Source: Leucobacter sp. | GTDB lineage: Bacteria > Actinomycetota > Actinomycetes > Actinomycetales > Microbacteriaceae | Length of the DNA: 10,588 bases | Direction of reading: 5' to 3' | Assembly: GCA_031178565.1 (NCBI GenBank) | Contig: JAPSIU010000073.1 | Location: 1-10,588 of the forward strand | Shown: positions 1-5,783 of the stretch, in pieces | Layout of the letters: every line of letters begins with the position of its first letter | Numbering within the stretch: the first letter of the stretch is position 1 | Translations under genes and position numbers: made by a program | Notes under the pieces: generated by a model | Databases searched by the model: none | Seen by the model: only the letters and a program-made list of their open reading frames with translations | Told to the model about the DNA's origin: nothing

Positions 1-872
1 GTGCGTCCGCCGACCATGAGCAGCGCCGAACCGACCACGACGACCGCCACCACGAGCAGCACGGCCGCCGAAGCTGCGGCGGCGGGGAAGTCATAGCGTG
101 CATTGATCTGCTGCGAGATGTAGGTGGCGACGAATGCCGTGCGCGGCCCTCCGAGGAGAATCGGGGTTACATAGAAACCGATCGAGAGCACGAACACGAG
201 TGCCATGGAAGCGAGCAGGCCATTCCGCGCCATCGGGACCGCCACGGTCCAGAACGCCGTGAGACGAGTAGCCCCCATTGACTCCGCGGCAGTCAGCAGC
301 CCGGACTTTATGTGCCCGATGGCCGCGTAGGTGGAGAGGATCCCGTAGGGCAACAGCGAGTAACCGATGCCGATGACGACTGCGGCGTCCGTGTAGAGCA
401 ACGCAACGGAGCCGCCCATCGCCTCGAGCACGGCGTTGATGGGGCCATTCGAGGAGAGCAGGATATAGATCGCGTAGTTCTTGACGACCACGCCGAGGAA
501 CATCGGCACGAGCGTGACCACCCACAGCAGCGTGCGCAACCAGTGGCGCCTGGTGATGTGGAGCGTCCACGCGACCGCGAAGGCCCCGATCCCAACTAGC
601 ACCGTGACAATAAGGCTGTCCGCGATCGTGGTGGTGAGCGCGCGCAGGCTCGCCGGGTCGCGGAAAACGTCGAGGTAGCGCTCGAGGGGTGCCGCGCCCG
701 ACGAGGCCTCGATGAAGACGAGGATCAGCGGGTACAGCACCAGCATCGCCAACATGGCGATCATCGGCAGTGCGAGCAGCAGTCCCTGCCACCAGCTCGC
801 GCGGATACTCCAGGCGCGCTTCCTTCGCAGCGCGGCAGAATCCCGCGCCCTGTGCACCGGTATGGCAGTCAT
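1..872 (-). CDS. ABC transporter permease, PotB-like (3' end beyond window)
   Basis: Inner-membrane subunit of a polyamine/iron-type ABC importer (COG1176-like, BPD_transp_1 fold). My own translation of the minus strand from ATG 870-872 gives 290 uninterrupted residues to the window edge, close to the usual 280-300 of the family, so only a short C-terminus is missing. A basic N-terminal tail (about residues 8-24) leads into a first hydrophobic span near 30-54, and further hydrophobic spans follow. The cytoplasmic EAA loop is clear at about residues 195-213 (AAESMGATRLTAFWTVAVP), with the conserved Gly at 200 and the terminal Pro; it docks on the ATPase. A purine-rich GAGAGGGG lies about 11 bases upstream of the ATG. 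The gene follows the solute-binding-protein gene on the same strand, 70 bases downstream, so it is its cognate permease. A second permease and an ATPase are expected beyond the left edge. The transported compound is not determined by the sequence. Confidence 0.93.
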   Translation of the reverse strand, partial: MTAIPVHRARDSAALRRKRAWSIRASWWQGLLLALPMIAMLAMLVLYPLILVFIEASSGAAPLERYLDVFRDPASLRALTTTIADSLIVTVLVGIGAFAVAWTLHITRRHWLRTLLWVVTLVPMFLGVVVKNYAIYILLSSNGPINAVLEAMGGSVALLYTDAAVVIGIGYSLLPYGILSTYAAIGHIKSGLLTAAESMGATRLTAFWTVAVPMARNGLLASMALVFVLSIGFYVTPILLGGPRTAFVATYISQQINARYDFPAAAASAAVLLVVAVVVVGSALLMVGGR

Positions 873-888
873 ACGCTCATTCCCCTCT

Positions 889-941
889 CCCACGAGTGGG
901 ACGGGTGGCAACCGGTGCATCCCCGGGCGCCACCCGCCCGG
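889..941 (-). other. Intra-operon stem-loops between binding-protein and permease genes
   Basis: Directly after the binding-protein stop codon, positions 923-941 form a perfect 7-bp stem (CCGGGCG / CGCCCGG) around a 5-base loop. A smaller dyad, CCCAC-GA-GTGGG at 889-900, sits just ahead of the permease ribosome-binding region. Neither is followed by a T-run, so they look like mRNA-stabilising or partial-attenuation hairpins rather than full terminators. Such structures are known after solute-binding-protein genes, where they raise binding protein over permease. The function here is inference. Confidence 0.55.
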
Positions 942-942
942 T

Positions 943-2031
943 TCAGCTGCCGCCGATGACGGACAGGAAGGCGTCGTCCATCGCCTGCTTGTTGTCAGCG
1001 ATCCAGGTCATATCCTGGATCGCGAGCTTCTCGAAGTTATCGGGATAGGTCGCGAGGCGCACCGCGACGTCCTCGGGGAGGAACTCGTAGATCTCAGGGT
1101 GCGGCGCGGCGTAGAACATCATCTCCGACCACTTGGCCTGCGCCTCGGGGTTCGTGCGCATCCACTCGATGAACTCGAGCGCCGCATCGCTGTTGGGCGC
1201 GTCCTTGACGATGCTCATGCTTCCCGTCACGTACAGCCCATCCCAGAAGATATCAAGGTCGACGCCCTCGTCGAGCACCTGATAGGCCCGTCCGCTGTAC
1301 ATCATGCCCATATCGGCCTCGCCCTGGAGGAGCGCCTGGTTCTGCTGGTCGCCCGAGGTCCACCAGACGCTCACGTCATCGGCGATCGACGCAAGCCTGT
1401 CCTTCAGTGCCGCGACATCTGTGTCGCCGTACAGATCCTTCGGATCAGCTCCCTCACTCAACGCCACCGACGCCACCAGCTGATGGAAGAACGCCGGATC
1501 CCCGGGCAACATCCGCTTACCGGGGAAGGCCTCGGGATCGAAGAGCTCCTCCACCGTCGTCGGGCACTTCTCGACCGTCTCCCGGTTACATACGAGCACG
1601 AGCCCGTAGCCGGAGTTGTCATGGCCGAACTCGGTCACCGCCGCTTCGCCGTAAGTGTCGACGAGGTCCGCCTGCAGATCCTCGGGCCAGTGCTCAAGCA
1701 GTCCCTCCTCGTCCAGGATCATGGCGTCTGGCCAGGTTGCGCTGTCGAGCAGATCCCACTCAATAGCTCCTGCCTTGGCCTGTGCCTGCACCGTCGCGAC
1801 ATGATTACCTGTATCCAACACCTCCACCTTGATTCCGGTCTCCTCGAAGAATGGTTCGGCGAACGCCGAGCGGGTCGCCTCCGAGAAAGCCCCTCCCCAA
1901 CTGGCGATCACGAGCCGGTCGTCTCCGGATCCCGCGGTATCGCCGGATTCCGCCGAACAGGCTGCCGTCGTGGCAAGCAACCCGAGGGTGACGGCCGTGG
2001 TTGCTAGCACACGGCCCATTGTTCTCTGCAT
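943..2031 (-). CDS. ABC transporter substrate-binding lipoprotein, PotD-like
   Basis: Extracytoplasmic lipid-anchored receptor that captures the substrate for the downstream permease. It belongs to the spermidine/putrescine-binding PotD-like group (COG0687, type 2 periplasmic-binding fold). A type II signal peptide is visible: basic MQRTMGR, a hydrophobic stretch at residues 8-24, and the lipobox TAAC with the lipidated Cys at 25. The mature domain begins with RLVIASWGGAFSEA and then PFFEETGIKVEVL, both typical of this family. The hinge-region YSGRAYQV and DLDIFWDGLYV segments provide aromatic and acidic residues that could bind a cation. The ATG at 2029-2031 is preferred over an in-frame GTG at 2047-2049 because GAAAAGAG lies about six bases before the ATG and the resulting signal peptide has a normal length (362 residues in all). 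The gene lies 58 bases downstream of the cupin gene. The ligand is unproven; 'polyamine-like' is only a family-level statement. Confidence 0.93.
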   Translation of the reverse strand: MQRTMGRVLATTAVTLGLLATTAACSAESGDTAGSGDDRLVIASWGGAFSEATRSAFAEPFFEETGIKVEVLDTGNHVATVQAQAKAGAIEWDLLDSATWPDAMILDEEGLLEHWPEDLQADLVDTYGEAAVTEFGHDNSGYGLVLVCNRETVEKCPTTVEELFDPEAFPGKRMLPGDPAFFHQLVASVALSEGADPKDLYGDTDVAALKDRLASIADDVSVWWTSGDQQNQALLQGEADMGMMYSGRAYQVLDEGVDLDIFWDGLYVTGSMSIVKDAPNSDAALEFIEWMRTNPEAQAKWSEMMFYAAPHPEIYEFLPEDVAVRLATYPDNFEKLAIQDMTWIADNKQAMDDAFLSVIGGS

Positions 2032-2061
2032 GATGTTCTCTTTTCTCACTCGTGGTCGTCG

Positions 2062-2077
2062 GCCTGCTCTTGCAGGC
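2062..2077 (-). other. Stem-loop between cupin and binding-protein genes
   Basis: GCCTGC and GCAGGC make a perfect 6-bp stem with a four-base loop in the 58-base gap between the cupin stop and the binding-protein start. No T-run follows it in the direction of transcription. With the hairpin after the binding-protein gene, it would bracket that cistron in the operon mRNA. Confidence 0.45.
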
Positions 2078-2089
2078 GGACGGCTCGGA

Positions 2090-2449
2090 TCAGCGGAAGG
2101 TGACGTACACCTTCGAGAGAGGCTCGGTGATCTCCCAGAACCCGTTCCACTCGGGCTCGAAGACAGCCAGATCGCCTGGGCCGAGCGCGATACCCTCCTC
2201 GCCGTCCCGCGTGACCGTCATACGCCCGCCCAGAATGTAGATGATCTCGCCGTCGAGCCCGAACTCCCACCGGGACCTGCCCGTATCCGACTCCCAAGTG
2301 CCGGCGGTGTGCCGGCCGTCTGGGGAGGTGAAGGCGTTGAAGTACCGCGTGATGATCTCGCTTCCCAGCGGATCCGCGAGCGGCAGGGCAAGCGGAGCGA
2401 CCTCCTTCTCTTCGTCACTCAACCCGGTAACGTCGCAAACAATCGCCAT
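2090..2449 (-). CDS. Small cupin-domain protein (DUF861/Cupin_3, EutQ-like)
   Basis: A single-domain cupin of 119 residues, the first gene of the transporter operon. The C-terminal half is a clear Cupin_3/DUF861 barrel: GTWESDTGRSRWEF (about 50-63), EIIYILGGRMTVT (68-80), the GPGD turn (90-93), and FWEITEPLSKVYV (104-116), matching the family pattern in which the last strand reads W-x-V/I-x-E-x-x-x-K-x-Y-V. The His-rich metal motif of classical cupins is not evident, as is usual in this subfamily. The start at 2449 (MAIVCD) is chosen because GGGAGG lies six bases before it; a longer in-frame reading to 2527 would run through the promoter and operators. The family often accompanies polyamine, ethanolamine or ureide catabolism genes. 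A role in handling a product of the imported compound is plausible but unproven, and a catalytic role cannot be claimed. Confidence 0.88.
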   Translation of the reverse strand: MAIVCDVTGLSDEEKEVAPLALPLADPLGSEIITRYFNAFTSPDGRHTAGTWESDTGRSRWEFGLDGEIIYILGGRMTVTRDGEEGIALGPGDLAVFEPEWNGFWEITEPLSKVYVTFR

Positions 2450-2476
2450 CGATGACCTCCCTGTCATGCTCAATAT

Positions 2477-2494
2477 CCAATAGTTAGATATTGG
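2477..2494. promoter_or_regulatory. Operator O1, inferred TetR-family binding site
   Basis: CCAATAGTTAGATATTGG is a dyad with perfect six-base arms (CCAATA / TATTGG). It begins seven bases downstream of the inferred -10 (2501-2506) of the cupin operon, so bound protein would cover the transcription start. Near copies occur at 2499-2516 and 3287-3304. The link to the neighbouring TetR protein is inferred from position and recurrence. Confidence 0.6.
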
Positions 2495-2498
2495 TTTT

Positions 2499-2516
2499 TC
2501 AATATATCGATATTGG
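2499..2516. promoter_or_regulatory. Operator O2, inferred TetR-family binding site
   Basis: The core CAATATATCGATATTG (2500-2515) has perfect six-base arms CAATAT / ATATTG. It aligns with O1 at most positions, sharing CAATA on one side and GATATTGG on the other. It overlaps the inferred -10 and the end of the spacer of the cupin-operon promoter, the expected place for a repressor. Its centre is 22 bases from the centre of O1, about two helical turns, which would allow two dimers on one face of the DNA. Confidence 0.55.
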
Positions 2517-2529
2517 TTGCGGGGCACAA
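2501..2529 (-). promoter_or_regulatory. Promoter of the cupin-transporter operon
   Basis: Read on the minus strand, -35 TTGTGC (2524-2529), a 17-base spacer and -10 TATATT (2501-2506, five of six to TATAAT) give a sigma-70-type promoter with ideal spacing, about 45 bases upstream of the GGGAGG ribosome-binding site of the cupin gene. The AT-rich -10 stands out from GC-rich surroundings. The transcription start would lie near 2494, inside operator O1. Confidence 0.55.
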
Positions 2530-2583
2530 GAGGCCACCGAACTCGCCCCTCCGGGATACTCGGGCGGCGATCTCAGCAGCCCC

Positions 2584-2602
2584 GCCGCGGATCGGTCGCG
2601 GC
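2584..2602 (-). terminator. Possible weak terminator after the TetR gene
   Basis: Twelve bases beyond the tetR stop codon, GCCGCG and CGCGGC form a perfect 6-bp GC stem with a seven-base loop. No T-run follows it, so intrinsic termination is uncertain. It is the only good hairpin between tetR and the cupin-operon promoter. Confidence 0.3.
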
Positions 2603-2614
2603 CGGCGCCGAGAT

Positions 2615-3208
2615 CTATCTCAGTCCGTCCACGGGACGGAACAGCAGACGCGCCAGCATCAGTGCCCGCTGTTCGAGCAGCCTCGGATCTTCGCTGACGA
2701 GGTTCGTCGCGATCTCGAACTCATATCCTTCGAAGAAGGCGAGAAACACCGCGACAACATCATCGGTGGTGCCGGACGGATCGAGCGAGCCCTCGGCGGT
2801 ACCCTGTTCCACGGCTTCGCGCACATGCTGATCCCACGCCGAGTAGACCCTGGCCATTTCGGACTGCAGGCGGTGCCGCTTCGTGACGAGCCCCGTGAGC
2901 TCGAGCCACATCCTGGTCTGGCCCGGGAGGTTCGGCACGTGGCAGAGGAGTTCGACCATCCCGCGGATGCGTGACCAGGGCCGTCGCTCTGATCTCGCGA
3001 GCTCCTTGAAGCGGATCACGAGTTCGTTGCTGGCATAGAGCAGAGCATCGTCGAGCAGCTGCTGTCGAGTGCCGTAGTAATGCTGGATCAACCCGACGGA
3101 GACGCCAGCTATCGCACCGACATCCGCCAAGCGCGTGCCCGCGTAACCCTTTTGCGAGATGCACTCGAGGGCAGCGAAGAGAATCCGCGCTTTCTTGTCG
3201 TTCGCCAT
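2615..3208 (-). CDS. TetR-family transcriptional regulator, BetI-like
   Basis: A one-component DNA-binding repressor of 197 residues, the normal TetR length. The N-terminal helix-turn-helix is textbook: ILFAALECISQKGYAGTRLADV (about 9-30) followed by AIAGVSVGLIQHYYGTRQQLL (32-52), with the recognition helix around 36-46. The remaining all-helical domain would bind a ligand and dimerise; it contains MWLELTGLVTKRHRL and DVVAVFLAFFEGYEFE and resembles the BetI/TetR_C_6 class. The start is the ATG at 3206-3208; AGGAG lies 12 bases upstream, a slightly long spacing. A longer open reading into the amidohydrolase gene is not credible because it lacks family sequence. It is divergent from the amidohydrolase gene and sits upstream of the cupin operon on the same strand. 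Recurrent AT-rich dyads at both promoters suggest it represses both units, possibly with autoregulation. Confidence 0.93.
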   Translation of the reverse strand: MANDKKARILFAALECISQKGYAGTRLADVGAIAGVSVGLIQHYYGTRQQLLDDALLYASNELVIRFKELARSERRPWSRIRGMVELLCHVPNLPGQTRMWLELTGLVTKRHRLQSEMARVYSAWDQHVREAVEQGTAEGSLDPSGTTDDVVAVFLAFFEGYEFEIATNLVSEDPRLLEQRALMLARLLFRPVDGLR

Positions 3209-3229
3209 GAAGATCTTTCGCTCCTCACT

Positions 3230-3269
3230 GGCCAGACGGGAGAGCGCACGGTTGACTCTCCGTCCGGCC
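3230..3269. repeat. Imperfect inverted repeat between tetR and the amidohydrolase gene
   Basis: GGCCAGACGGGAGAG (3230-3244) and CTCTCCGTCCGGCC (3256-3269) are near-perfect reverse complements, with one mismatch and one extra base, separated by 11 bases. In tetR mRNA this would be a strong hairpin just before the ribosome-binding site. On the other strand it overlaps the -35 of the amidohydrolase promoter. It does not resemble the AT-rich operators. Confidence 0.5.
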
Positions 3270-3280
3270 ACGTACATAGT
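3252..3280 (+). promoter_or_regulatory. Promoter of the amidohydrolase gene
   Basis: The -35 TTGACT (3252-3257, five of six to consensus), a 17-base spacer and the -10 CATAGT (3275-3280, four of six) give a good sigma-70-type promoter. Transcription would begin near 3287, at the first base of operator O3, leaving a leader of about 27 bases. No equally convincing promoter for the divergent tetR gene could be picked out. Confidence 0.5.
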
Positions 3281-3286
3281 GGATAG

Positions 3287-3304
3287 ATAATATCTTAGTA
3301 TTGG
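3287..3304. promoter_or_regulatory. Operator O3, inferred TetR-family binding site
   Basis: ATAATATCTTAGTATTGG matches the reverse complement of O1 at 14 of 18 positions, keeping one intact TATTGG arm and a weakened other arm. It begins at the predicted transcription start of the amidohydrolase gene and ends nine bases before the ATG, overlapping the Shine-Dalgarno area. The degenerate half suggests weaker binding than at O1 and O2. Confidence 0.5.
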
Positions 3305-3313
3305 AATGGTGGC

Positions 3314-4897
3314 ATGAGTAACGTAATCTCCTTTATCAACGCTCGCGTTTACAGCATGGACCCCCACCTTCCCCGGCTCACCGGGTTCCAGATGGTCGAT
3401 GGCGTGTTCGCCGGCGTCGCCCACGAAGGCAGGGAGTCGGGGACCATCGCCATATCCCCCGACGAAGTGATCGACTTGGAAGGCGCTGTGGTCGTCCCCG
3501 GTCTCATCGACGCCCACACACATCTGGAGGCATCCGCCCTTGCCGATCATCATTGGGTCGACGTGCGCGATCGCGGCCTGGACGATCTGCTCGTCGCCCT
3601 CGCCGACGCCATGGAGACGCGAACCAGCCGGTGGATCGTGCTGCAGGCGTCGCCCCGTCAGCCCTTTCCCACCCAGCAGCAGCTGGACGCGATCACGGGC
3701 AGCAGACCGACGGCGATCCGGGTCAGCATGCACCGCCAGCTCGTGAACACGCCGGGCCTCATCGAGGCGGGCCTGACCGGGGATCGTCCACTACCCGCCG
3801 GGGTGCGTCTCGAACGCGACGCATGCGGCATTCCCACGGGATATCTCGAAGAGGGGTACCACCATCTTCCGATCGAAAGCGCGGGTTCGGATGTGATAGC
3901 GAGCTGCATCGAAGCCGAAATCGCCGAGCGGTTCCTTCCGTTCGGGGTAACCAGCATCTACGAGGTGCCCTATAGTTCCGACGGCATGCGCGCCTTCCAG
4001 CATCTCCATCGATCGGGCCGTCTGAAGCCGAGGGTCTCCCTCAACCCCACCGTGAACCCCGGCCCCCAAGCGCTGCTGGACGGCATCGAGACCTGGGCTC
4101 GCCTGGGTCTCCTCAGCGGCTTCGGCGACGAGAAGCTCTGGCTGGGAGCCGCGAAGTACTTCCTCGACGGCGATGGGACGGCAGGCCACGACATCAGCCG
4201 GGACCCGTCGCATCCGCGCGAGTGGGGCGCGCCCACGCATCTCTTCGGTGAGTTGGTCGATTCGCTGACCATCGCGTTCGCGAATGGCATCCAGCCCTGG
4301 ATCCACGCGCTCGGCCCGCACGCGCAGTACACCGCGCTCGACGCCATCGAAGAGGCAGGCAAGCGGGTACCCGCGGGAGACCACCGACCCCGCATCGAAC
4401 ACATCCTGAATCATTGGAGCGACGATGATCTCATCTCGCGTGTGCAGGATCTTGGAGTCATCCCGGTGCTAACGGCCGCCTTCATGGGCTTCCACAGCGA
4501 CGATTTCGTCCACTCGTTCAAGCCCGAGGGCGCCTTCCCGTACCGGACGCTGCTGTCGCGTGGGATGAAGCCCCCTGGCAACTCCGATACGGCGGGTACC
4601 CAGCCGTTCGCAACGAATCCGTGGCACGGGATCGCAAACATGGTGCGACGCCTCGACAAGCACGGCGACCCGCTCAACTCGTCAGAACGGATCGGCGTCG
4701 AGGACGGCATCCGCACCTACACCGAGTTCGCCGCTTACGCCGGTTTCAAAGAGCGCTCGCTCGGCTCGATCTCTCCGGGCAAGCTAGCCGACTTCGCCGT
4801 GCTCGATCGAGACCCGCTCAGCACCCCCGACCATGAGATCGAGGACATCCGCTCCACGGCCACCTTCGTTGGCGGCGAGCGGGTCTGGAGCGCCTGA
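3314..4897 (+). CDS. YtcJ-type metal-dependent amidohydrolase
   Basis: A 527-residue cytoplasmic hydrolase of the amidohydrolase superfamily (Amidohydro_3, YtcJ-like, relatives of N-substituted formamide deformylase). It has the full architecture: an N-terminal beta-sandwich start (VISFINARVYSMD), the GLIDAHTHLEAS metal motif with His68 and His70, the DACGIPTGYLEEG segment (169-181), GAAKYFLDGDG with Lys281, WIHALGPHA with His331, RPRIEHI with His363, GNSDTAG with the catalytic-type Asp425, and the C-terminal SPGKLADFAVLDRDPL closure. All expected metal and catalytic positions are present, so it should be active. It probably cleaves an amide-like C-N bond, but the exact substrate cannot be read from the sequence. 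The start ATG follows a GGAATGGTGG purine-rich segment. It is divergent from tetR and shares an operator type with the transporter operon, which suggests it acts on the imported compound. Confidence 0.93.
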   Translation: MSNVISFINARVYSMDPHLPRLTGFQMVDGVFAGVAHEGRESGTIAISPDEVIDLEGAVVVPGLIDAHTHLEASALADHHWVDVRDRGLDDLLVALADAMETRTSRWIVLQASPRQPFPTQQQLDAITGSRPTAIRVSMHRQLVNTPGLIEAGLTGDRPLPAGVRLERDACGIPTGYLEEGYHHLPIESAGSDVIASCIEAEIAERFLPFGVTSIYEVPYSSDGMRAFQHLHRSGRLKPRVSLNPTVNPGPQALLDGIETWARLGLLSGFGDEKLWLGAAKYFLDGDGTAGHDISRDPSHPREWGAPTHLFGELVDSLTIAFANGIQPWIHALGPHAQYTALDAIEEAGKRVPAGDHRPRIEHILNHWSDDDLISRVQDLGVIPVLTAAFMGFHSDDFVHSFKPEGAFPYRTLLSRGMKPPGNSDTAGTQPFATNPWHGIANMVRRLDKHGDPLNSSERIGVEDGIRTYTEFAAYAGFKERSLGSISPGKLADFAVLDRDPLSTPDHEIEDIRSTATFVGGERVWSA

Positions 4898-4969
4898 AAC
4901 CCGGCGCGACCACCCAGGTCATCAGCGACAGCAACGCGAATCGAATGGGTGAAGCCGCCGCGAATGAAC

Positions 4970-5554
4970 TCACTGCGGGTGGTGCGTCTCGCCGTTCTCG
5001 AGCATGGTCAGGATCCGCGCGAGGCGGTTGCCCCGGGTCGTGGCATTCGACGCGGTCATCAGTCGATGCAGGATCGCGTAGCGGTTGGCGCCGTTCAGCG
5101 AGGCGAACGCCGCGGCAGCGGTCTCCGATGCGGCGAACGCGGCGGCGAGATCCTCGGGCACCTCTGCCTTCGCCGCCCCCACGTAGGCTCGGTCCCAGCG
5201 TCCGTCGGCCTTCGCCCGGTCGATCTCCGTCTGTCCGCGCTCGCGCATCCTCCCCTGCTCGATCAGGCCTGCGACCAGACCGATGTTGCGCTCCGACCAC
5301 ATCGACGCACGACGGCGCGGGGTGAACCGCTGCCGGAACGTGGCCGCGTCGATACTGCCCTTCTGCCCGTCGATCCAACCGCTGCACAGCGCCTCCTCGA
5401 GTGCCTGCGCGTACGTCAGCGTCGTGGGTTCCGTCGTGCCCTTCTTCGCGAGCACCAGCCAGACCCCGTCCGACACGTCCTCGTTCTCCTCCAGCCATGC
5501 GCGCCAGGCGGCGACATCGTCGACGATGAGCAGCGGGGGCATCGGGGAGGTCAT
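4970..5554 (-). CDS. YdeI/OmpD-associated family protein
   Basis: A 194-residue soluble protein of the YdeI/OmdA family (often annotated 'bacteriocin-protection, YdeI or OmpD-associated'). The family hallmarks are visible: GVWLVLAKKGT (30-40), LTYAQALEEALCSGWIDGQ (46-64), FRQRFTPRRRASMWSERN (73-90), IEQGRMRERGQTEIDRAKADGRW (98-120), and the C-terminal helical OmdA part with FASLNGANRYAILHRL (150-165). The length is typical. Biochemical function is not established for this family; the name rests on an old phenotype in enterobacteria. No Shine-Dalgarno precedes the ATG (5552-5554), but a -10-like TACGAT lies exactly six bases upstream, consistent with a leaderless transcript. It converges on the amidohydrolase gene with a 72-base gap in which I see no convincing terminator. 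Confidence 0.88.
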   Translation of the reverse strand: MTSPMPPLLIVDDVAAWRAWLEENEDVSDGVWLVLAKKGTTEPTTLTYAQALEEALCSGWIDGQKGSIDAATFRQRFTPRRRASMWSERNIGLVAGLIEQGRMRERGQTEIDRAKADGRWDRAYVGAAKAEVPEDLAAAFAASETAAAAFASLNGANRYAILHRLMTASNATTRGNRLARILTMLENGETHHPQ

Positions 5555-5560
5555 GGGTCC

Positions 5561-5588
5561 ATCGTATGATCCGTTCGAGGTGGTGCAA
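5561..5588 (-). promoter_or_regulatory. Leaderless promoter of the YdeI-family gene
   Basis: On the minus strand, TTGCAC (5583-5588), a 16-base spacer and TACGAT (5561-5566) are followed by six bases and then the ATG. The start point would fall at or next to the A of the ATG, the usual leaderless layout in actinobacteria. The -35 is weak (three of six). Confidence 0.45.
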
Positions 5589-5624
5589 TTGGTTCCGGTT
5601 CGTCCGAGTTGGATCCAGGACCGT

Positions 5625-5669
5625 TCACGCTGATCAGCCAGGCAGATTGATCACGCTGATCAGCCAGGC
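5625..5669. repeat. Two 19-bp direct repeats carrying the palindrome GCTGATCAGC
   Basis: TCACGCTGATCAGCCAGGC occurs identically at 5625-5643 and 5651-5669, separated by seven bases (period 26). Each copy contains the perfect 10-bp palindrome GCTGATCAGC (5629-5638 and 5655-5664), and a further TGATCA lies between them at 5648-5653. The repeats lie in the 229-base divergent intergenic region, upstream of the YdeI-family -35. They could be operators for an unknown dimeric regulator or a local tandem duplication. Confidence 0.75.
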
Positions 5670-5771
5670 CGACTCCACTCGGTACATCGCTCACAAACCA
5701 ATTTTTCGACGCCGGCGCCGGAGTTGTTCACAGATGCGCGGTCCCCGCCGGGATAGCGCACGGAGTATGTC

Positions 5772-5777
5772 TACCGT
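5772..5777 (+). promoter_or_regulatory. Candidate leaderless -10 box for the 396-residue protein gene
   Basis: TACCGT ends six bases before the ATG at 5784, mirroring the arrangement at the divergent YdeI-family gene. No Shine-Dalgarno sequence is visible at this start, and no clear -35 is seen. The evidence is spacing and the TAnnnT pattern only. Confidence 0.35.
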
Positions 5778-5783
5778 GGCCGC

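Noticed and set aside
91..792. Long minus-strand reading frame of 233 codons inside the permease gene
   Set aside because: Its translation is Arg/His/Gly-rich without membrane spans, while the adjacent frame from 872 gives a clear permease with an EAA loop.
712..2007. 431-codon plus-strand open frame
   Set aside because: It is antisense to the binding-protein gene; the minus-strand product has a lipobox and family motifs, and this one has none.
3209..3733. N-terminal extension of the TetR protein to 372 residues
   Set aside because: The extra part is antisense to the amidohydrolase gene and crosses its promoter; TetR proteins start directly before the helix-turn-helix.
4898..4969. Bidirectional terminator between the convergent amidohydrolase and YdeI-family genes
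   Set aside because: Only a loose CACCCA/TGGGTG pairing with a long loop is present and no T-run, too weak to call.
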